Assembly (NCBI RefSeq): GCF_003797185.1
Contig: NZ_RKMH01000001.1
Coordinates: forward strand, 124,001 to 188,000
Length of the DNA stretch: 64,000 nucleotides
Reading direction: 5' to 3'
Origin: Gordonia oryzae
GTDB lineage: Bacteria > Actinomycetota > Actinomycetes > Mycobacteriales > Mycobacteriaceae
Numbering within the stretch: position 1 is the stretch's first letter; each line of letters opens with the position of its first letter. A program made the translations under genes and the position numbers. The notes under the pieces were generated by a model. The model worked only from the letters and a program-made list of their open reading frames with translations. It did no database searches and was not told the origin of the DNA. Shown here one piece after another: positions 25,986 to 36,642 of the stretch.

Positions 25986-28738
25986 CCGATTCTGCGGGTG
26001 GCCCACTGCCCGCGGTGTTCGACAGGTATCGCTCCGACGGCTACGCGCTGTTCGATCTCGCGCGGATCGATGGGGGGGTCCTGCGCGCCGCTGCCGGCAC
26101 CGTCCACCATGACGAGATGCTCGACGTCGGCGGCGCGGTACGTCCGGGCTGGGACGAGCTGGTGGCCGGCTACGGCATGCGCGGTGATGAGCGACTGCGG
26201 ACCGCCGCCGCCCGCCTGGCGTCGGCGACCCGGGACGAGGGCGTGGTGTACAACGCCGTGCAGGACGGCACGACCGTCGCGCGGCCGTGGTCGGTCGATG
26301 CCGTCCCGCTGATCATCAACGGCGTCGAGTGGGCGGTGCTGGAAAAGGCGATCACCCAGCGCTCGATGCTGCTCGATCTGATCTTGCGTGACCTCTACCG
26401 CGACCAGCGACTGATCACCTCCGGTCTCATTCCCCCCGAGATGGTGTTCGCCCATCCCGGGTATGTGCGCAAGGCCGCTCGTCTGGAGGTTGCCGGTCCG
26501 CATGCGTTGTTCCTGCATGCCATCGATCTCGTCCGGCGCGGCGACGGACGATTCGTCGCCTATGCCGACCGCACGCAGGCGCCGTCGGGAATCGGTTATG
26601 CGACCGTCGACCGTCGACTGGTCTCGCGTACCTTCCCGCAACTGTTCCAATCGTGCGCACCGCGTCCGATGGCGACCTTCGCCGGAACGCTGCGTCTGGC
26701 TCTCTTCGATTACGCACCGCCCGGGGTCGACGACCCGACGGTGGCCGTGCTCAGCCCCGGCAGCATGTCCGAAACCGCCTTCGATCAGGCGTATCTCGCG
26801 TCGATGCTCGGCTTTCCGCTGGTGGAGGGCGCCGATCTGACCGTGCGCGACGGTGCGGTCTACATGCGTTCGCTGGGCCGCTTCAAGCGGGTCGACGTGT
26901 TGCTGCGCCGCATCGACGCCGCGTATTGCGATCCACTCGACCTGCGCACCGATTCACGTCTGGGCGTCGCTGGTCTCGTCGAGGCGATCTCACGGGGCAC
27001 AGTGACCGTGGTCAACACGCTCGGCAGCGGTGTTTGCGAGAACCCCGCCCTGCACACGGTGCTCGAGGCGGCCGCGCCGGTGCTTCTCGATGAGGACTTG
27101 GCGCTCGGGTCGATACCTACGTTCTGGGGGGGTGAGGAGCTACAGCGATCCAAGGTGCTCGCCGAACTCGCCGACCTGTCGGTCACCAACGTGCGCACCG
27201 GCGAGGAGTTCCTCGGCCCCCTGACCGATGCGCGTACCCGCGACGACCTCGCTCGCCGCATCACCGCGCACGGCGCGGAGTGGGTCGCGCGCTCCCTGGA
27301 GGCGCATTCGGTGGCGCCGACCATCACCCCCGGCGGGACCGGGCGCCCGGGCGTGGTGCGCGCCGCGCCGGTCTCGGTGCGCGCGTTCAGCGTCGCGCAG
27401 GGCCCGACGTATGCGGTGATGCCCGGCGGACTCGGTTCGGTGCTGGCCGACGGGGTGGGCGGGGCGGCGCTGCAGACCGTGGCCGCCAAAGATGTGTGGG
27501 TGACCAACCCGGAGGTCGGCGGTCATGTCTCGCGTCGTTCGGAAACACGCGGGGAGACGGCCGAGGGGGTCATCGAAATCCGTTCGCCGCGCTCGTCGGC
27601 GGCCGAGTACGTCGACACCGCCGTGGCGGCGAGCCCGCGCGTGCTGTCCGACATGTTCTGGTTCGGCCGCTACGGCGAGCGGACCGAACTGGTGACACGC
27701 CTGACGAAGGTCGCCCGCGAACGATGCCAGGACTTCCAGTACCGGCCGTGGATGCAGGGCACCTCGGCGGTTCCGCTGTTCCTGCACGCGGTGGCGACGA
27801 CCACCGGAACCGCCGAGCACCTGCACACCGCCGACCTGCTGGTCGACAACGGCCAGCGCTCGCCCGAGCAGGTCAACGCAGCGATCATGCGCATCGTCGA
27901 ACTGACCGTCGATGCGACGGTGCCGGGCACCGTGGCCTTCGCCGTGGACCGGCTCGTCGCGGCGGCCCGCGCGGTGCGCGATCAGATGTCGACGAGTACC
28001 TGGATGGTGCTGACGTCGATAGAACGGGCGGTGGAATCGCTGGCCCGGCAGGTGGCCAGGTCTGCCGAGGTCGACCAGACCACCGGCGCGCGCACCGCGG
28101 GCATCTTCGGCGATGCCTCGCTGGATCTCGGCCCCGATCTGGCCCGCACACACGAGGACATCATGCACGGGGTGCTAGGGCTGGTCGGGTTGCAGGCGGA
28201 GTCGATGGTCCACGATGCGGCCTGGCTGTTCATGGACGTCGGACGCCGGATCGAACGGGTCATCACCCTCGCCGATCTGACCGGGGCGCTTTTCGAAACA
28301 CCCCACGAGACCGCCGTCGAACAGGCGCTATTGGAGGCCTATCTGATCGCCGGTGAGTCGGCGGTGATCTATCGCAGGCGCAGCCGTGGTCTCTACCGAC
28401 TGCTCCCGGTGGCGCAGCTGTTGCTGTTCGACGAGACCAACCCGCGCGCGATGATCTATCAGCTCGACCGCATGCGCGCCGACCTGACCGGCCTGCCCGA
28501 CGCGTTGCGGTCGGCCGCGGCCGAACGTCTCGTCGAGGAGATGACCGCCGAACTACGACGTATCGATCCCGCTGATCTCGGCGCCGTCGGTGACGACGGC
28601 AGGCGCAGTGACCTCGTCGAACTGATGACCACGTTGCGCGAGGGTTCAGTCGAATTGTCGGAGGTGCTCGCCCGCAGCAGGTTCGCGTTGCCACGTCCTG
28701 CTCAGCCCATCTGGGGCTTCGGGAGGGGTGACACGTGA
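25982..28738 (+). CDS. Circularly permuted ATP-grasp and alpha-E domain fusion protein (Rv2567-like)
   Basis: A 918-residue fusion. The N-terminal half (about 1-520) is a circularly permuted type 2 ATP-grasp domain (DUF404/DUF407 type) predicted to ligate a carboxylate to an amine; clear pieces are GYGMRGDERL, VARPWSVDAVPLIINGVEW and GDGRFVAYADRTQAPSGIGYA. The C-terminal part (about 540-900) is the all-helical alpha-E domain (DUF403), starting at LSDMFWFGRYGERTELVTRL. In many bacteria the two domains are separate proteins, so fusion supports a joint role. It lies between two transglutaminase genes with GTGA overlaps on both sides, so all three products are probably made in fixed ratio. Confidence 0.9.
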   Translation: MTDSAGGPLPAVFDRYRSDGYALFDLARIDGGVLRAAAGTVHHDEMLDVGGAVRPGWDELVAGYGMRGDERLRTAAARLASATRDEGVVYNAVQDGTTVARPWSVDAVPLIINGVEWAVLEKAITQRSMLLDLILRDLYRDQRLITSGLIPPEMVFAHPGYVRKAARLEVAGPHALFLHAIDLVRRGDGRFVAYADRTQAPSGIGYATVDRRLVSRTFPQLFQSCAPRPMATFAGTLRLALFDYAPPGVDDPTVAVLSPGSMSETAFDQAYLASMLGFPLVEGADLTVRDGAVYMRSLGRFKRVDVLLRRIDAAYCDPLDLRTDSRLGVAGLVEAISRGTVTVVNTLGSGVCENPALHTVLEAAAPVLLDEDLALGSIPTFWGGEELQRSKVLAELADLSVTNVRTGEEFLGPLTDARTRDDLARRITAHGAEWVARSLEAHSVAPTITPGGTGRPGVVRAAPVSVRAFSVAQGPTYAVMPGGLGSVLADGVGGAALQTVAAKDVWVTNPEVGGHVSRRSETRGETAEGVIEIRSPRSSAAEYVDTAVAASPRVLSDMFWFGRYGERTELVTRLTKVARERCQDFQYRPWMQGTSAVPLFLHAVATTTGTAEHLHTADLLVDNGQRSPEQVNAAIMRIVELTVDATVPGTVAFAVDRLVAAARAVRDQMSTSTWMVLTSIERAVESLARQVARSAEVDQTTGARTAGIFGDASLDLGPDLARTHEDIMHGVLGLVGLQAESMVHDAAWLFMDVGRRIERVITLADLTGALFETPHETAVEQALLEAYLIAGESAVIYRRRSRGLYRLLPVAQLLLFDETNPRAMIYQLDRMRADLTGLPDALRSAAAERLVEEMTAELRRIDPADLGAVGDDGRRSDLVELMTTLREGSVELSEVLARSRFALPRPAQPIWGFGRGDT

Positions 28739-29703
28739 CCAGCCCGCGATCGGCTGCATCGACGACTCGTCGCTACCGCGTGACCCACCGCACCGCCTAC
28801 ACCTACGACGCGGAGGTCTCCTCGTCGTACGGGCGGTGCTACCTCATTCCGCGCGATCTGCCGCACCAGCGGGTTCTGCGCAACGCCGTGAGCGTCGACC
28901 CCGAGCCGGACGACCGCTCGACCGGTCTGGACGTGTACGGCAACACCGACACCTACTTCCACGTCCACACCCCACACACCGAACTAGTGGTGACCGGGAC
29001 CTCGGACGTCGAGGTCGACCCGATCGACCCGGGTCTGATCGCCAGCCCAGCGGCGCGTGTGCCCTGGGAGCAGGCCCGTCCGACGATCCTTGGCCCGCAA
29101 CTGGCGACAGAATTCACCCTCGATCTCGATCCGCCGGAGATCACCGAGGCGGTCATCGAGTACGCGGGAACCGTGTTCACCCCCGGCCGGCCGCTCATCG
29201 AGGCGGTGACGGACCTGACGACCCGCATCTACCGTGACTTCACCTACAGATCGGGGTCGACGGCGATCAGCACCAGCGTCGACACCGTCATGTCCCGACG
29301 CGAAGGCGTATGCCAGGACTTCGCCCGGGTGGCCATCGCCGCCTTGCGCTCGGTCGGGCTCGGCGGCCGCTATGAATCGGGGTATTTGGCGACCGATCCG
29401 CCCCCCGGGCGCGAACGCATCTTCGGTGCCGACGCCAGCCACGCGTGGGCGGCGGTCTGGCTCCCCGACGGTCGCTGGCTGCCTTTTGATCCGACCAACG
29501 ACAAACTCGTCGATGAACGGCATGTCACCGTCGCCTGGGGTCGCGACTACGACGACGTGCCGCCGCTGCGTGGGGTCATCTACACCGATGCCACGCGCAG
29601 CGAGATCACGGTATCGGTCGACGTCAGCCCGCTCGACGCGGACTCCGGCGCGCCGGTGAGCCCGATCCGTCCGGACGTCGACGATGACACCGGATCCGCG
29701 TGA
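28735..29703 (+). CDS. Transglutaminase family protein (Rv2569c-like)
   Basis: A 322-residue stand-alone transglutaminase-like protein. An N-terminal beta-rich domain (TRRYRVTHRTAYTYDAEVSS) precedes the papain-like core with Cys193 (REGVCQDFA), His236 (DASHAWAAV) and Asp252 (LPFDPTND). It differs from the first gene of the operon in lacking DUF2126. With no signal peptide it should act in the cytoplasm, most likely on the product of the ATP-grasp enzyme. The start overlaps the preceding stop (GTGA); the operon appears to end here, as a 112-bp gap follows. Confidence 0.9.
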   Translation: MTSPRSAASTTRRYRVTHRTAYTYDAEVSSSYGRCYLIPRDLPHQRVLRNAVSVDPEPDDRSTGLDVYGNTDTYFHVHTPHTELVVTGTSDVEVDPIDPGLIASPAARVPWEQARPTILGPQLATEFTLDLDPPEITEAVIEYAGTVFTPGRPLIEAVTDLTTRIYRDFTYRSGSTAISTSVDTVMSRREGVCQDFARVAIAALRSVGLGGRYESGYLATDPPPGRERIFGADASHAWAAVWLPDGRWLPFDPTNDKLVDERHVTVAWGRDYDDVPPLRGVIYTDATRSEITVSVDVSPLDADSGAPVSPIRPDVDDDTGSA

Positions 29704-29815
29704 AGTTCGCCGAGGCCGGGTACCCCACGAGCGTGCGGGGATGTCCTCCGATCGGTCACGCAAACTCAACGGCCGGTGACGACTGTCGGTGGCATTCGGT
29801 ACGGTGGGGGATGCC

Positions 29816-30988
29816 ATGACGGTCATCACAGAAAGCCGCATCACCAGCGTGGTGAGTGCCGCAGAGGCCCTGTTGTCGCATCGCGCCGGTTCGCCGGTCG
29901 TGCTCGCCGAACCGGAGGATCTCGGAGGAAGTGGGCGGACCATCGTGGTGCGCGTACGCGTCGCCGAGAACCCCCTGTCGATGGACCGCACCCTCGTCAT
30001 CAAGGCGCTCCCCGAGCACGAGGATCCGCATGCGTTCCACCGCGAGATCGCCTCGTACAAGTACGCGACGGCACTGCCCATCGAGTCCCGACCGGGACCA
30101 CAGCTGATCGCCTCCGACCCGGATGCTCGGCTCATGGTGCTCTCCGATCTCGGCCGCGGCAACGCGATGACCACCCTGCTCGGTGGTGTCGACGTCGTCG
30201 AGATCTCCCGCGCGGTGAGTGCGTGGGGTCAGGCGCTCGGTCGCATGCACGCGGCCACGGTCGGCGGTGAGGTCGACTTCGATGCATTGGTCCGACGCGG
30301 GCCCTCGGGGACCGAGGGCCGCGACCTCCTCGGCGAGGAGGCCCGACGCGCGGTCCGGATCGCTCGCTCGCGAGCCGCCGACCTCGGTGTCGAGATGGGT
30401 TGCGCGGTCGTCTCCGCGCTCGACGGGGCGTGCACCCTGTTCGACGAGGGCGATCATCGTGCGTTCAGCCCGTCGGATGTCGGTCCGGAGAACATCCTGC
30501 TCAACGAGGCCGGCGTGCAATTCATGGACTACGAATGGGGTGGGTTCCGTGACGCAACCCTCGACATCGCCTACGCGTTGGTGACCTCTGCGGCGCAACT
30601 CGGCCCGCACGCCCTCGAACATCGCGACCAACTCGAGACCGCGATGGTCGACGCGTGGCGTTCGGAGGTGCACACCATCTGGCCGGCGCTGCGCCGCGAC
30701 GGCGATCTGCAGCGCAAGCTGGTCGTCGCCCGGCTGCTGTGGGCGTGGCTGTCGACGGTGTGGTTGCTGCCGGAGGAGGATGCCGACCTCACATCTACGG
30801 ACTCGGCAGCACCGCAGGAGTTTGCGACCGCTGACCACGCCCACGACTGGGCGCTGCATTCCAACGATCCGCGCGTGATTGTCGCGAGGTGGTCGGATCT
30901 GGCCGCGTCGGCGCGCTCGGTCAACGCCGACGTCGCCGATTTCGCCGCCGCGATCGGCATAGCGTTGCACCGGGTCTGGCTGTCCTGA
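29816..30988 (+). CDS. Aminoglycoside-phosphotransferase-like kinase, atypical catalytic loop
   Basis: A 390-residue APH/choline-kinase-fold protein. Recognisable are the N-lobe Lys in [12 protein letters not shown], the Brenner loop [14 protein letters not shown] and the metal-binding DYEW in [20 protein letters not shown]. The usual loop is HxDxxxxN; here the His position is Pro, while Asp and Asn remain, so activity may differ from antibiotic kinases. The substrate is unknown. ATG 29816 is favoured by a GGGGG run five bases upstream; GTG 29789 is possible. It precedes rarA with only a 7-base gap. Confidence 0.75.
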   Translation: MTVITESRITSVVSAAEALLSHRAGSPVVLAEPEDLGGSGRTIVVRVRVAENPLSMDRTLVIKALPEHEDPHAFHREIASYKYATALPIESRPGPQLIASDPDARLMVLSDLGRGNAMTTLLGGVDVVEISRAVSAWGQALGRMHAATVGGEVDFDALVRRGPSGTEGRDLLGEEARRAVRIARSRAADLGVEMGCAVVSALDGACTLFDEGDHRAFSPSDVGPENILLNEAGVQFMDYEWGGFRDATLDIAYALVTSAAQLGPHALEHRDQLETAMVDAWRSEVHTIWPALRRDGDLQRKLVVARLLWAWLSTVWLLPEEDADLTSTDSAAPQEFATADHAHDWALHSNDPRVIVARWSDLAASARSVNADVADFAAAIGIALHRVWLS

Positions 30989-30995
30989 CGCGGGA

Positions 30996-32381
30996 ATGAA
31001 CGGACTTTTCGACACTCCCGATCCCGAGTCACCCAGCAGCGGACCCGCGGTCGGCGTCTCGGCACCGCTCGCCGTCCGGATGCGGCCCCGCTCACTCGAG
31101 GAGATCATCGGTCAGACCCATCTGCTGGGTTCGGGGTCGCCGTTGCGTCGGCTCATCAACGGTTCCGGTGCGGCGTCGGTGCTGCTCTACGGCCCACCGG
31201 GTACCGGCAAGACCACGATGGCGTCGCTGATCTCCACCGCCGCCGGCGGGCGGTTCGAGGCGTTGTCGGCGTTGTCGGCGGGGGTCAAGGAGGTGCGGGC
31301 GGTCATCGAGGTGGCCCGCCGACGACTCGTCGACGGCGAGCAGACCGTCCTGTTCATCGACGAGGTCCATCGCTTCTCCAAGACCCAGCAGGACGCGTTG
31401 CTTGACGCCGTCGAGAACCGGATCGTGTTACTGGTGGCCGCCACCACGGAGAATCCGTCGTTCTCGGTGGTCTCCCCACTGCTGTCACGTTCGTTGGTGC
31501 TGCGGTTGCGGTCGTTGACCGACGACGACATCCGTGAGGTGCTCCGCCGGGCGGTCACCGATGAGCGAGGTCTCGGCGGGGCGGTTCGCGTGACCGACGC
31601 CGCCTACGATCACCTCGTCGCTGTTGCCGGTGGTGACGCTCGACGTGCGCTGACCGCACTGGAGGCCGCCGCCGACGTCGTGTCCCAAGATCGGTCGGAT
31701 ACCGATGCGCAGGCCGACGCGAGCGAGATCCCGGTAGTGGATCTCGCCGACGTGGAAGCGGCCATCGACAAAGCCGCGGTGCGCTACGACCGAGACGGCG
31801 ACCAGCACTACGACGTCACCTCGGCGTTCATCAAGTCCGTCCGTGGGTCCGACGTCGACGCCGCGCTGCACTACCTGGCACGGATGATCGCCGCGGGGGA
31901 GGACGCGCGATTCATCGCGCGGAGGTTGATGATCCACGCCAGCGAGGACATCGGGATGGCCGACCCGATGGCCCTGCAGACCGCTGTTGCCGCCGCGCAG
32001 GTGGTCGCCTTGGTCGGTATGCCCGAGGCGAAACTGGCTCTGACGCAAGCCACCATCCACCTCGCGACCGCTCCGAAGTCGGCGGGCGTCGTCGGCGCGA
32101 TCGGAGCCGCGCTGGCCGACGTCGAGGCCGGTAAGGCCGGCGCAGTACCGCCTCATCTGCGCGACAGTCACTACGCCGGCGCGAAGAAGATGGGCAGCGG
32201 CGTCGGCTACCGCTATCCGCACGATGACCCCGATGGGGTTGTACCGCAACAGTATCCACCGGACGAGCTAGTCGGTGTCGACTACTACCAGCCGACTGAC
32301 CACGGTTTCGAGCGCGAAATCGGGCCACGGGTGGGCAAATTGCGGTCGATCATTCGTAGAGCAACCTCGAAACGACGCTGA
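30996..32381 (+). CDS. rarA: Replication-associated recombination ATPase RarA (MgsA)
   Basis: AAA+ clamp-loader-like ATPase that acts at stalled replication forks. The 461-residue protein has [16 protein letters not shown] near the N-terminus, Walker [10 protein letters not shown] (66-74), Walker [17 protein letters not shown], sensor 1 [10 protein letters not shown], and the C-terminal RarA oligomerisation domain ([38 protein letters not shown]). It corresponds to Rv2559c. The ATG follows the kinase stop by 7 bases and the ribosome site is weak, suggesting read-through translation from the kinase gene. Confidence 0.94.
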   Translation: MNGLFDTPDPESPSSGPAVGVSAPLAVRMRPRSLEEIIGQTHLLGSGSPLRRLINGSGAASVLLYGPPGTGKTTMASLISTAAGGRFEALSALSAGVKEVRAVIEVARRRLVDGEQTVLFIDEVHRFSKTQQDALLDAVENRIVLLVAATTENPSFSVVSPLLSRSLVLRLRSLTDDDIREVLRRAVTDERGLGGAVRVTDAAYDHLVAVAGGDARRALTALEAAADVVSQDRSDTDAQADASEIPVVDLADVEAAIDKAAVRYDRDGDQHYDVTSAFIKSVRGSDVDAALHYLARMIAAGEDARFIARRLMIHASEDIGMADPMALQTAVAAAQVVALVGMPEAKLALTQATIHLATAPKSAGVVGAIGAALADVEAGKAGAVPPHLRDSHYAGAKKMGSGVGYRYPHDDPDGVVPQQYPPDELVGVDYYQPTDHGFEREIGPRVGKLRSIIRRATSKRR

Positions 32382-32675
32382 TTCGCGGACCGGTGCTGAG
32401 CGCAGTGGTTCCTGGCGTCGTCATAGCGATCTCCCCATCGAGACGAGCCGACCGAACACCCACGATGTCGATCACCGGAACCCCTTGGGAGAGGGTAGGG
32501 CCGCCCTGATGGTTCCGCAGGTGATCACCTGCATGTCCCGATGTCCGGTCGGCCGAGGATCTCCTCGAGAGCGATCCCGCACTCCGGCGCCGCCCAAGGA
32601 GACAGGAGCACCAGCCATCGATGCGGTCCACCCCCTGATCGCTTCGCCGCCGGTGGCGATGTGGGTGATCAGCGA

Positions 32676-33143
32676 TCAGCCGACGGTGACGGTGGCGTGG
32701 TGGCGGATCGGGAAGTTCACCGAGTGTGCGATGAAGCACCACTCGTGGGCGTCGTGGTGGGCATCGTGGGCGTCGGCGACCATCGACTCGTCGGCAACGG
32801 TGACCGTCGGGCGCAGCGTCGCCGAGGTGAAATATCCGCCGTTTCCCACTTGCGCCATGACGGCGCTCGCCTCATCGGCGTAGCCGGTGACGACGACGCC
32901 GCGGGTCACACACGCGTGCAGATATGACAGCAAGTGACACTGTGAGATCGCGATGAGCAGCAGATCCTCGGGATTATGGTGTGCAGCATCGCCGCGAAAC
33001 GCCGGATCCGCCGACCCGATCAGGTCGGGTTTCCCGGCGACACCAGCGCGGACGGTGCGGTCGTAGTCGCGGTACCCGGAGGTCCCGGAGCCGCGGTCGC
33101 CGATCCAGGTGGTGGTGACACGATAGTGGTGTTCGCCGGACAT
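32676..33143 (-). CDS. OsmC family peroxidase-like protein
   Basis: A 155-residue OsmC/Ohr superfamily protein. Family members reduce organic hydroperoxides with two cysteines. Here the first conserved Cys is in LIAISQCHLLSYLHACV and the second part of the site in EWCFIAHSVNFPI, consistent with an active thiol peroxidase, although the precise subfamily is unclear. ATG 33143 is chosen (MSGEHHYRVTTTW). It is convergent with rarA and divergent from alaS. The 294 bases between rarA and this gene contain no supported gene; a 16-bp perfect palindrome lies at 32517-32532 and could fold as a weak terminator. Confidence 0.87.
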   Translation of the reverse strand: MSGEHHYRVTTTWIGDRGSGTSGYRDYDRTVRAGVAGKPDLIGSADPAFRGDAAHHNPEDLLLIAISQCHLLSYLHACVTRGVVVTGYADEASAVMAQVGNGGYFTSATLRPTVTVADESMVADAHDAHHDAHEWCFIAHSVNFPIRHHATVTVG

Positions 33144-33214
33144 AACCCGAGTATGACGAGCCGATGACGGCCGCGATACCCGACGCGGTCGGAGAGCGTG
33201 GGGCCTGCCGACGG

Positions 33215-33220
33215 TAGGCT
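33215..33220 (+). promoter_or_regulatory. Candidate -10 of the alaS promoter
   Basis: TAGGCT lies 47 bases before the alaS GTG within the 124-bp osmC-alaS divergent gap. No -35 is evident. Confidence 0.35.
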
Positions 33221-33267
33221 GGTAACCCGCAGATACGCACATCGCCGAACTTTCGAGGACTCACCCA

Positions 33268-36045
33268 GTGCAGACGCATGACATCAGGAAGCGATTCCTG
33301 GATCACTTCATCAAGGCCGGGCACACCGAGGTGCCCAGCGCCTCGCTGATCCTCGACGACCCCAACCTGCTGTTCGTCAACGCCGGCATGGTGCCGTTCA
33401 AGCCGTACTTCCTCGGTGAGCAGACCCCGCCGTTCGACCGCGCCACCAGCGTGCAGAAGTGCGTGCGCACCCTCGACATCGACGAGGTCGGCATCACCAC
33501 CCGTCACAACACCTTCTTCCAGATGGCGGGCAACTTCTCCTTCGGTGACTACTTCAAGCGCGAGGCGATCACCTTCGCCTGGACGCTGCTGACCAACAGT
33601 GTCGAGGACGGCGGATACGGCATTCCGGCCGAAAAGCTGTGGCCGACGGTTTATCTCGATGACGACGAGGCGGAGTCGATCTGGCGAGACGAGATCGGTG
33701 TGCCGGCCGGACGCATCCAGCGACGCGGCATGAAGGACAACTATTGGTCGATGGGCGTCCCCGGTCCGTGCGGACCGTGCTCGGAGATCTTCTACGACCG
33801 CGGTCCGGCGTACGGCATCGAAGGTGGACCCGAGGCCGACGAGGACCGCTACATCGAGATCTGGAATCTCGTTTTCATGCAGAACGTGCGCGGCCCGGGC
33901 GGCGGTAAGGAGGGCTACGAGATCCTCGGCCCGCTGCCCAAGAAGAACATCGACACCGGCATGGGCATCGAGCGCGTCGCTTGCCTGCTGCAGGGTGTCG
34001 ACAACGTCTACGAAACAGATCTGCTCAAGCCGATCATCGACCTCGCCGCGAGCGTGACCGGCCGCGCCTATGGGGCCGGCGACCACGAGGCCGACGTCCG
34101 GTTCCGGGTGATCGCCGACCACACGCGTACCGCCGCCATGCTCATCGGCGACGGCGTGCTGCCCGGCAACGACGGCCGCGGCTATGTGCTGCGTCGGTTG
34201 CTGCGCCGCGTGGTGCGTTCGGCGAGGTTGCTCGGCGCCGGGAGCACAGCGAGCGGGCCGAATGTCAGCGGCGCCGGGAGCACAGCGAGCGGGCCGAATG
34301 TCAGCGGCGCCGGGAGCACAGCGAGCGGGCCGAATGTCGACGGTGCGGATCAGGCCACGATGGGGGTGTTCATCGGTGCCGCGATCGACCTGATGGCGCC
34401 GTCGTATCCAGAACTCGCCGACAAGCGTGAGCACATCGTGAGTGTTGCGGTCGGCGAGGAGGCATCGTTCGCCAAGACACTCGCCGCCGGGTCGAAGTTG
34501 TTCGCCGACGCCGCCGCGGCGACCAAGGAAGCCAACAAGAGCACGCTTTCGGGCAGCGATGCGTTTACCCTGCACGACACTTACGGCTTCCCGATCGATC
34601 TCACCCTCGAGATGGCCGCCGAGGCCGGGTTACAGGTCGACGAGGGCGGCTTCACCGAACTCATGGCCGAGCAGAAGCGGCGAGCCAAGGCCGACGCGAA
34701 TGCCCGGAAGACCGGGCACGCCGACGCCGGGGTGTACCGGGAATTCCTCGATCGCGGACCCACCGAGTTCACCGGATACGGAGAGCTCGTGTCCGAGGCG
34801 CGCGTCGTGGGTCTGATCGCCGACGGCGTGCGGGTCCGCAGCGCCGGTGCCGGTCAGGAACTGACGGTGATTCTCGACCGCACCCCGTTGTACGCCGAGT
34901 CCGGTGGCCAGATGGCCGACACCGGCTCCATCACCACCGGGGCCGGCGCTCGGCTGACCGTCAAAGATGTTCAGCGGGTGGGCAAGTCGGTGTGGCTACA
35001 CAGCGTCATCGTCGATGCCGGGGAGATCGCCGAAGGCGATGAGGTCCTCGCGAGCGTCGACACGAGCTGGCGCCACGGTGCCACGCAAGGGCACTCGGGT
35101 ACCCACATGGTGCACGCCGCGCTGCGTCAGGTGCTCGGACCCGGTGCGACACAGGCGGGTTCGCTGAACCGTCCCGGATACCTGCGCTTCGACTTCCATG
35201 CATCGGGACCGCTGTCGGCCGAGCAACGCACCCAGATCGAGGAGATCTCCAACGAGGCAGTCGAGGCCGACTACCGGGTCAACACCTTCCAGACCGGTCT
35301 CGCCGAGGCGAAGGCGATGGGCGCGCTCGCACTGTTCGGGGAGAACTACGGCGACGAGGTGCGTGTCGTCGAGATCGGCGGCCCGTTCTCGATGGAGCTG
35401 TGCGGTGGCACTCACGTCGCATCGTCGGCGCAGATCGGACCGGTCACGCTGATCGGCGAGTCCTCGGTCGGTTCGGGGGTGCGCCGCGTCGAGGCCTATG
35501 TCGGCATGGACTCCTTCCGTCATCTGTCGAAGGAACGCGCCCTGATGGCGGGTCTCGCGTCGTCGCTGAAGGTGCCCTCCGATGAGGTTCCCGCGCGCGT
35601 CGAGCAACTTGTGACGCGATTGCGTGACGTCGAGAAGCAGTTGGAGAAGATGCGCGCCGAGGCGGCACGGGCGTCGGCGGCCACGCTGCTCGATCGGGCG
35701 GTCACGGTCGGGTCGACGTTGCTCGTTTCGGGTACGCTACCCGGCCTCGACGCCAACGGATTGCGGTCGGTGGCCGGAGATCTGCGCGGGCGGGTCAAGG
35801 ACCGTGCCGCGGTGATCGCAGTGTTCTCACCGAGTGAGGACGCCGGGCAGGCCAAGGTGCCGTTCGTCGTCGCCACCACAGAGGCCGCCCGCTCGGCTGG
35901 GCTCAAGGCCGGTGACGTGGTCAAGGAGATTGCACCCCTTCTCGGTGGTCGGGGCGGCGGCAAACCCGATCTGGCACAGGGATCGGGTTCTGATCCGACG
36001 GGCGTGGACCCGGCGATGCGACGGATCTCCGAGCTCTTGCACTGA
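33268..36045 (+). CDS. alaS: Alanine--tRNA ligase
   Basis: A 925-residue class II synthetase with the full architecture: catalytic domain starting [18 protein letters not shown], the editing domain with the [11 protein letters not shown] and [13 protein letters not shown] zinc-binding motifs, and a C-terminal coiled coil plus C-Ala domain. The GTG at 33268 follows GAGGA. The oddity is an insertion at residues 323-358, made of three copies of [11 protein letters not shown](S/D), between [13 protein letters not shown] and the helical tRNA-recognition region where other AlaRS proteins continue directly. The insertion keeps frame and avoids catalytic motifs, so the enzyme should work. The stop overlaps the ruvX start by one base (TGATG). 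Confidence 0.97.
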   Translation: MQTHDIRKRFLDHFIKAGHTEVPSASLILDDPNLLFVNAGMVPFKPYFLGEQTPPFDRATSVQKCVRTLDIDEVGITTRHNTFFQMAGNFSFGDYFKREAITFAWTLLTNSVEDGGYGIPAEKLWPTVYLDDDEAESIWRDEIGVPAGRIQRRGMKDNYWSMGVPGPCGPCSEIFYDRGPAYGIEGGPEADEDRYIEIWNLVFMQNVRGPGGGKEGYEILGPLPKKNIDTGMGIERVACLLQGVDNVYETDLLKPIIDLAASVTGRAYGAGDHEADVRFRVIADHTRTAAMLIGDGVLPGNDGRGYVLRRLLRRVVRSARLLGAGSTASGPNVSGAGSTASGPNVSGAGSTASGPNVDGADQATMGVFIGAAIDLMAPSYPELADKREHIVSVAVGEEASFAKTLAAGSKLFADAAAATKEANKSTLSGSDAFTLHDTYGFPIDLTLEMAAEAGLQVDEGGFTELMAEQKRRAKADANARKTGHADAGVYREFLDRGPTEFTGYGELVSEARVVGLIADGVRVRSAGAGQELTVILDRTPLYAESGGQMADTGSITTGAGARLTVKDVQRVGKSVWLHSVIVDAGEIAEGDEVLASVDTSWRHGATQGHSGTHMVHAALRQVLGPGATQAGSLNRPGYLRFDFHASGPLSAEQRTQIEEISNEAVEADYRVNTFQTGLAEAKAMGALALFGENYGDEVRVVEIGGPFSMELCGGTHVASSAQIGPVTLIGESSVGSGVRRVEAYVGMDSFRHLSKERALMAGLASSLKVPSDEVPARVEQLVTRLRDVEKQLEKMRAEAARASAATLLDRAVTVGSTLLVSGTLPGLDANGLRSVAGDLRGRVKDRAAVIAVFSPSEDAGQAKVPFVVATTEAARSAGLKAGDVVKEIAPLLGGRGGGKPDLAQGSGSDPTGVDPAMRRISELLH
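34234..34341 (+). repeat. 36-bp tandem repeat x3 inside alaS
   Basis: Three head-to-tail 36-bp units: 34234-34269 and 34270-34305 are identical, and 34306-34341 differs only in its last few bases. Each encodes twelve residues, [12 protein letters not shown] or [12 protein letters not shown]. The near identity of the DNA, not only the protein, indicates recent duplication. Confidence 0.95.
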
Positions 36046-36500
36046 TGGCAGATCCGGAGCACGACAACCAGCGGACGCGGCGGGGCCGGCGTCTGGGCAT
36101 CGATGTCGGCAGTGTGCGGATCGGCGTCGCGGTGTGCGATCCCGACGGCATACTCGCGACTCCGGTCGAGACCGTGCGACGCGACACGTCCGGAGGGTCG
36201 GACGTGAGGAGAATCGCCGAACTCGCCGCTGAATACGAGGTTGTCGGCATCGTGATCGGTTTGCCCAAGACGCTGCGCAACAGCGAAGGTGTGGCGGCGG
36301 CCGCCGCGCGGACGTTTGGCGACGACCTGACCACCGCGATTCACCCGGTGTGTGTCGAGTATGTCGATGAACGGCTCACGACGGTGACTGCGGCGCAAGC
36401 GTTGCGGGCGAGTGGCCGATCGGCGAAGGCATCGCGTTCGGTGATTGATCAGGCTGCGGCGGTCGCTATTCTGCAGGGATGGCTGGACGCGCGACGATGA
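36045..36500 (+). CDS. ruvX: Putative pre-16S rRNA nuclease / Holliday junction resolvase-like RuvX (YqgF)
   Basis: A 151-residue YqgF protein with RNase H-like fold: GIDVGSVRIGVAVCDPDG supplies the first Asp, IVIGLPKTLRN the central motif and EYVDERLTT the Glu, with the late Asp in SVIDQAAAVAIL. In other bacteria it finishes the 5' end of 16S rRNA; a role in junction resolution has also been proposed. The ATG overlaps the alaS stop (TGATG), and alaS-ruvX-mltG-aroE is the conserved actinobacterial order (Rv2555c-Rv2552c). Confidence 0.92.
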   Translation: MADPEHDNQRTRRGRRLGIDVGSVRIGVAVCDPDGILATPVETVRRDTSGGSDVRRIAELAAEYEVVGIVIGLPKTLRNSEGVAAAAARTFGDDLTTAIHPVCVEYVDERLTTVTAAQALRASGRSAKASRSVIDQAAAVAILQGWLDARR

Positions 36501-36642
36501 GTTCGTTGGCGACGTCGTTTCGTCCACCGATGGCAGGGGCCGATCGGTTCAGGTCCAGTGTGATGCGCGACATGCGCACGTGTCGGGGGATGGGTGGGGC
36601 TTATGCCGCACCGTCGAAGTGGGATCAGGGAGGGTATCCGCG

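Noticed and set aside
32517..32532. 16-bp perfect palindrome in the rarA-osmC gap as an operator
   Set aside because: It lies between convergent gene ends, where no promoter is expected, and about one such palindrome is expected by chance in the window; a weak terminator is more likely.
32382..32675. Minus-strand open frame between rarA and osmC (part of 32350-32742) as a small gene
   Set aside because: Overlaps both neighbours' coding ends, has a His/Arg-rich shadow composition and no recognisable motif.
36445..36642. Extension of mltG into ruvX
   Set aside because: Would overlap ruvX in another frame; GTG 36643 has an AGGGAGGG site at ideal spacing.
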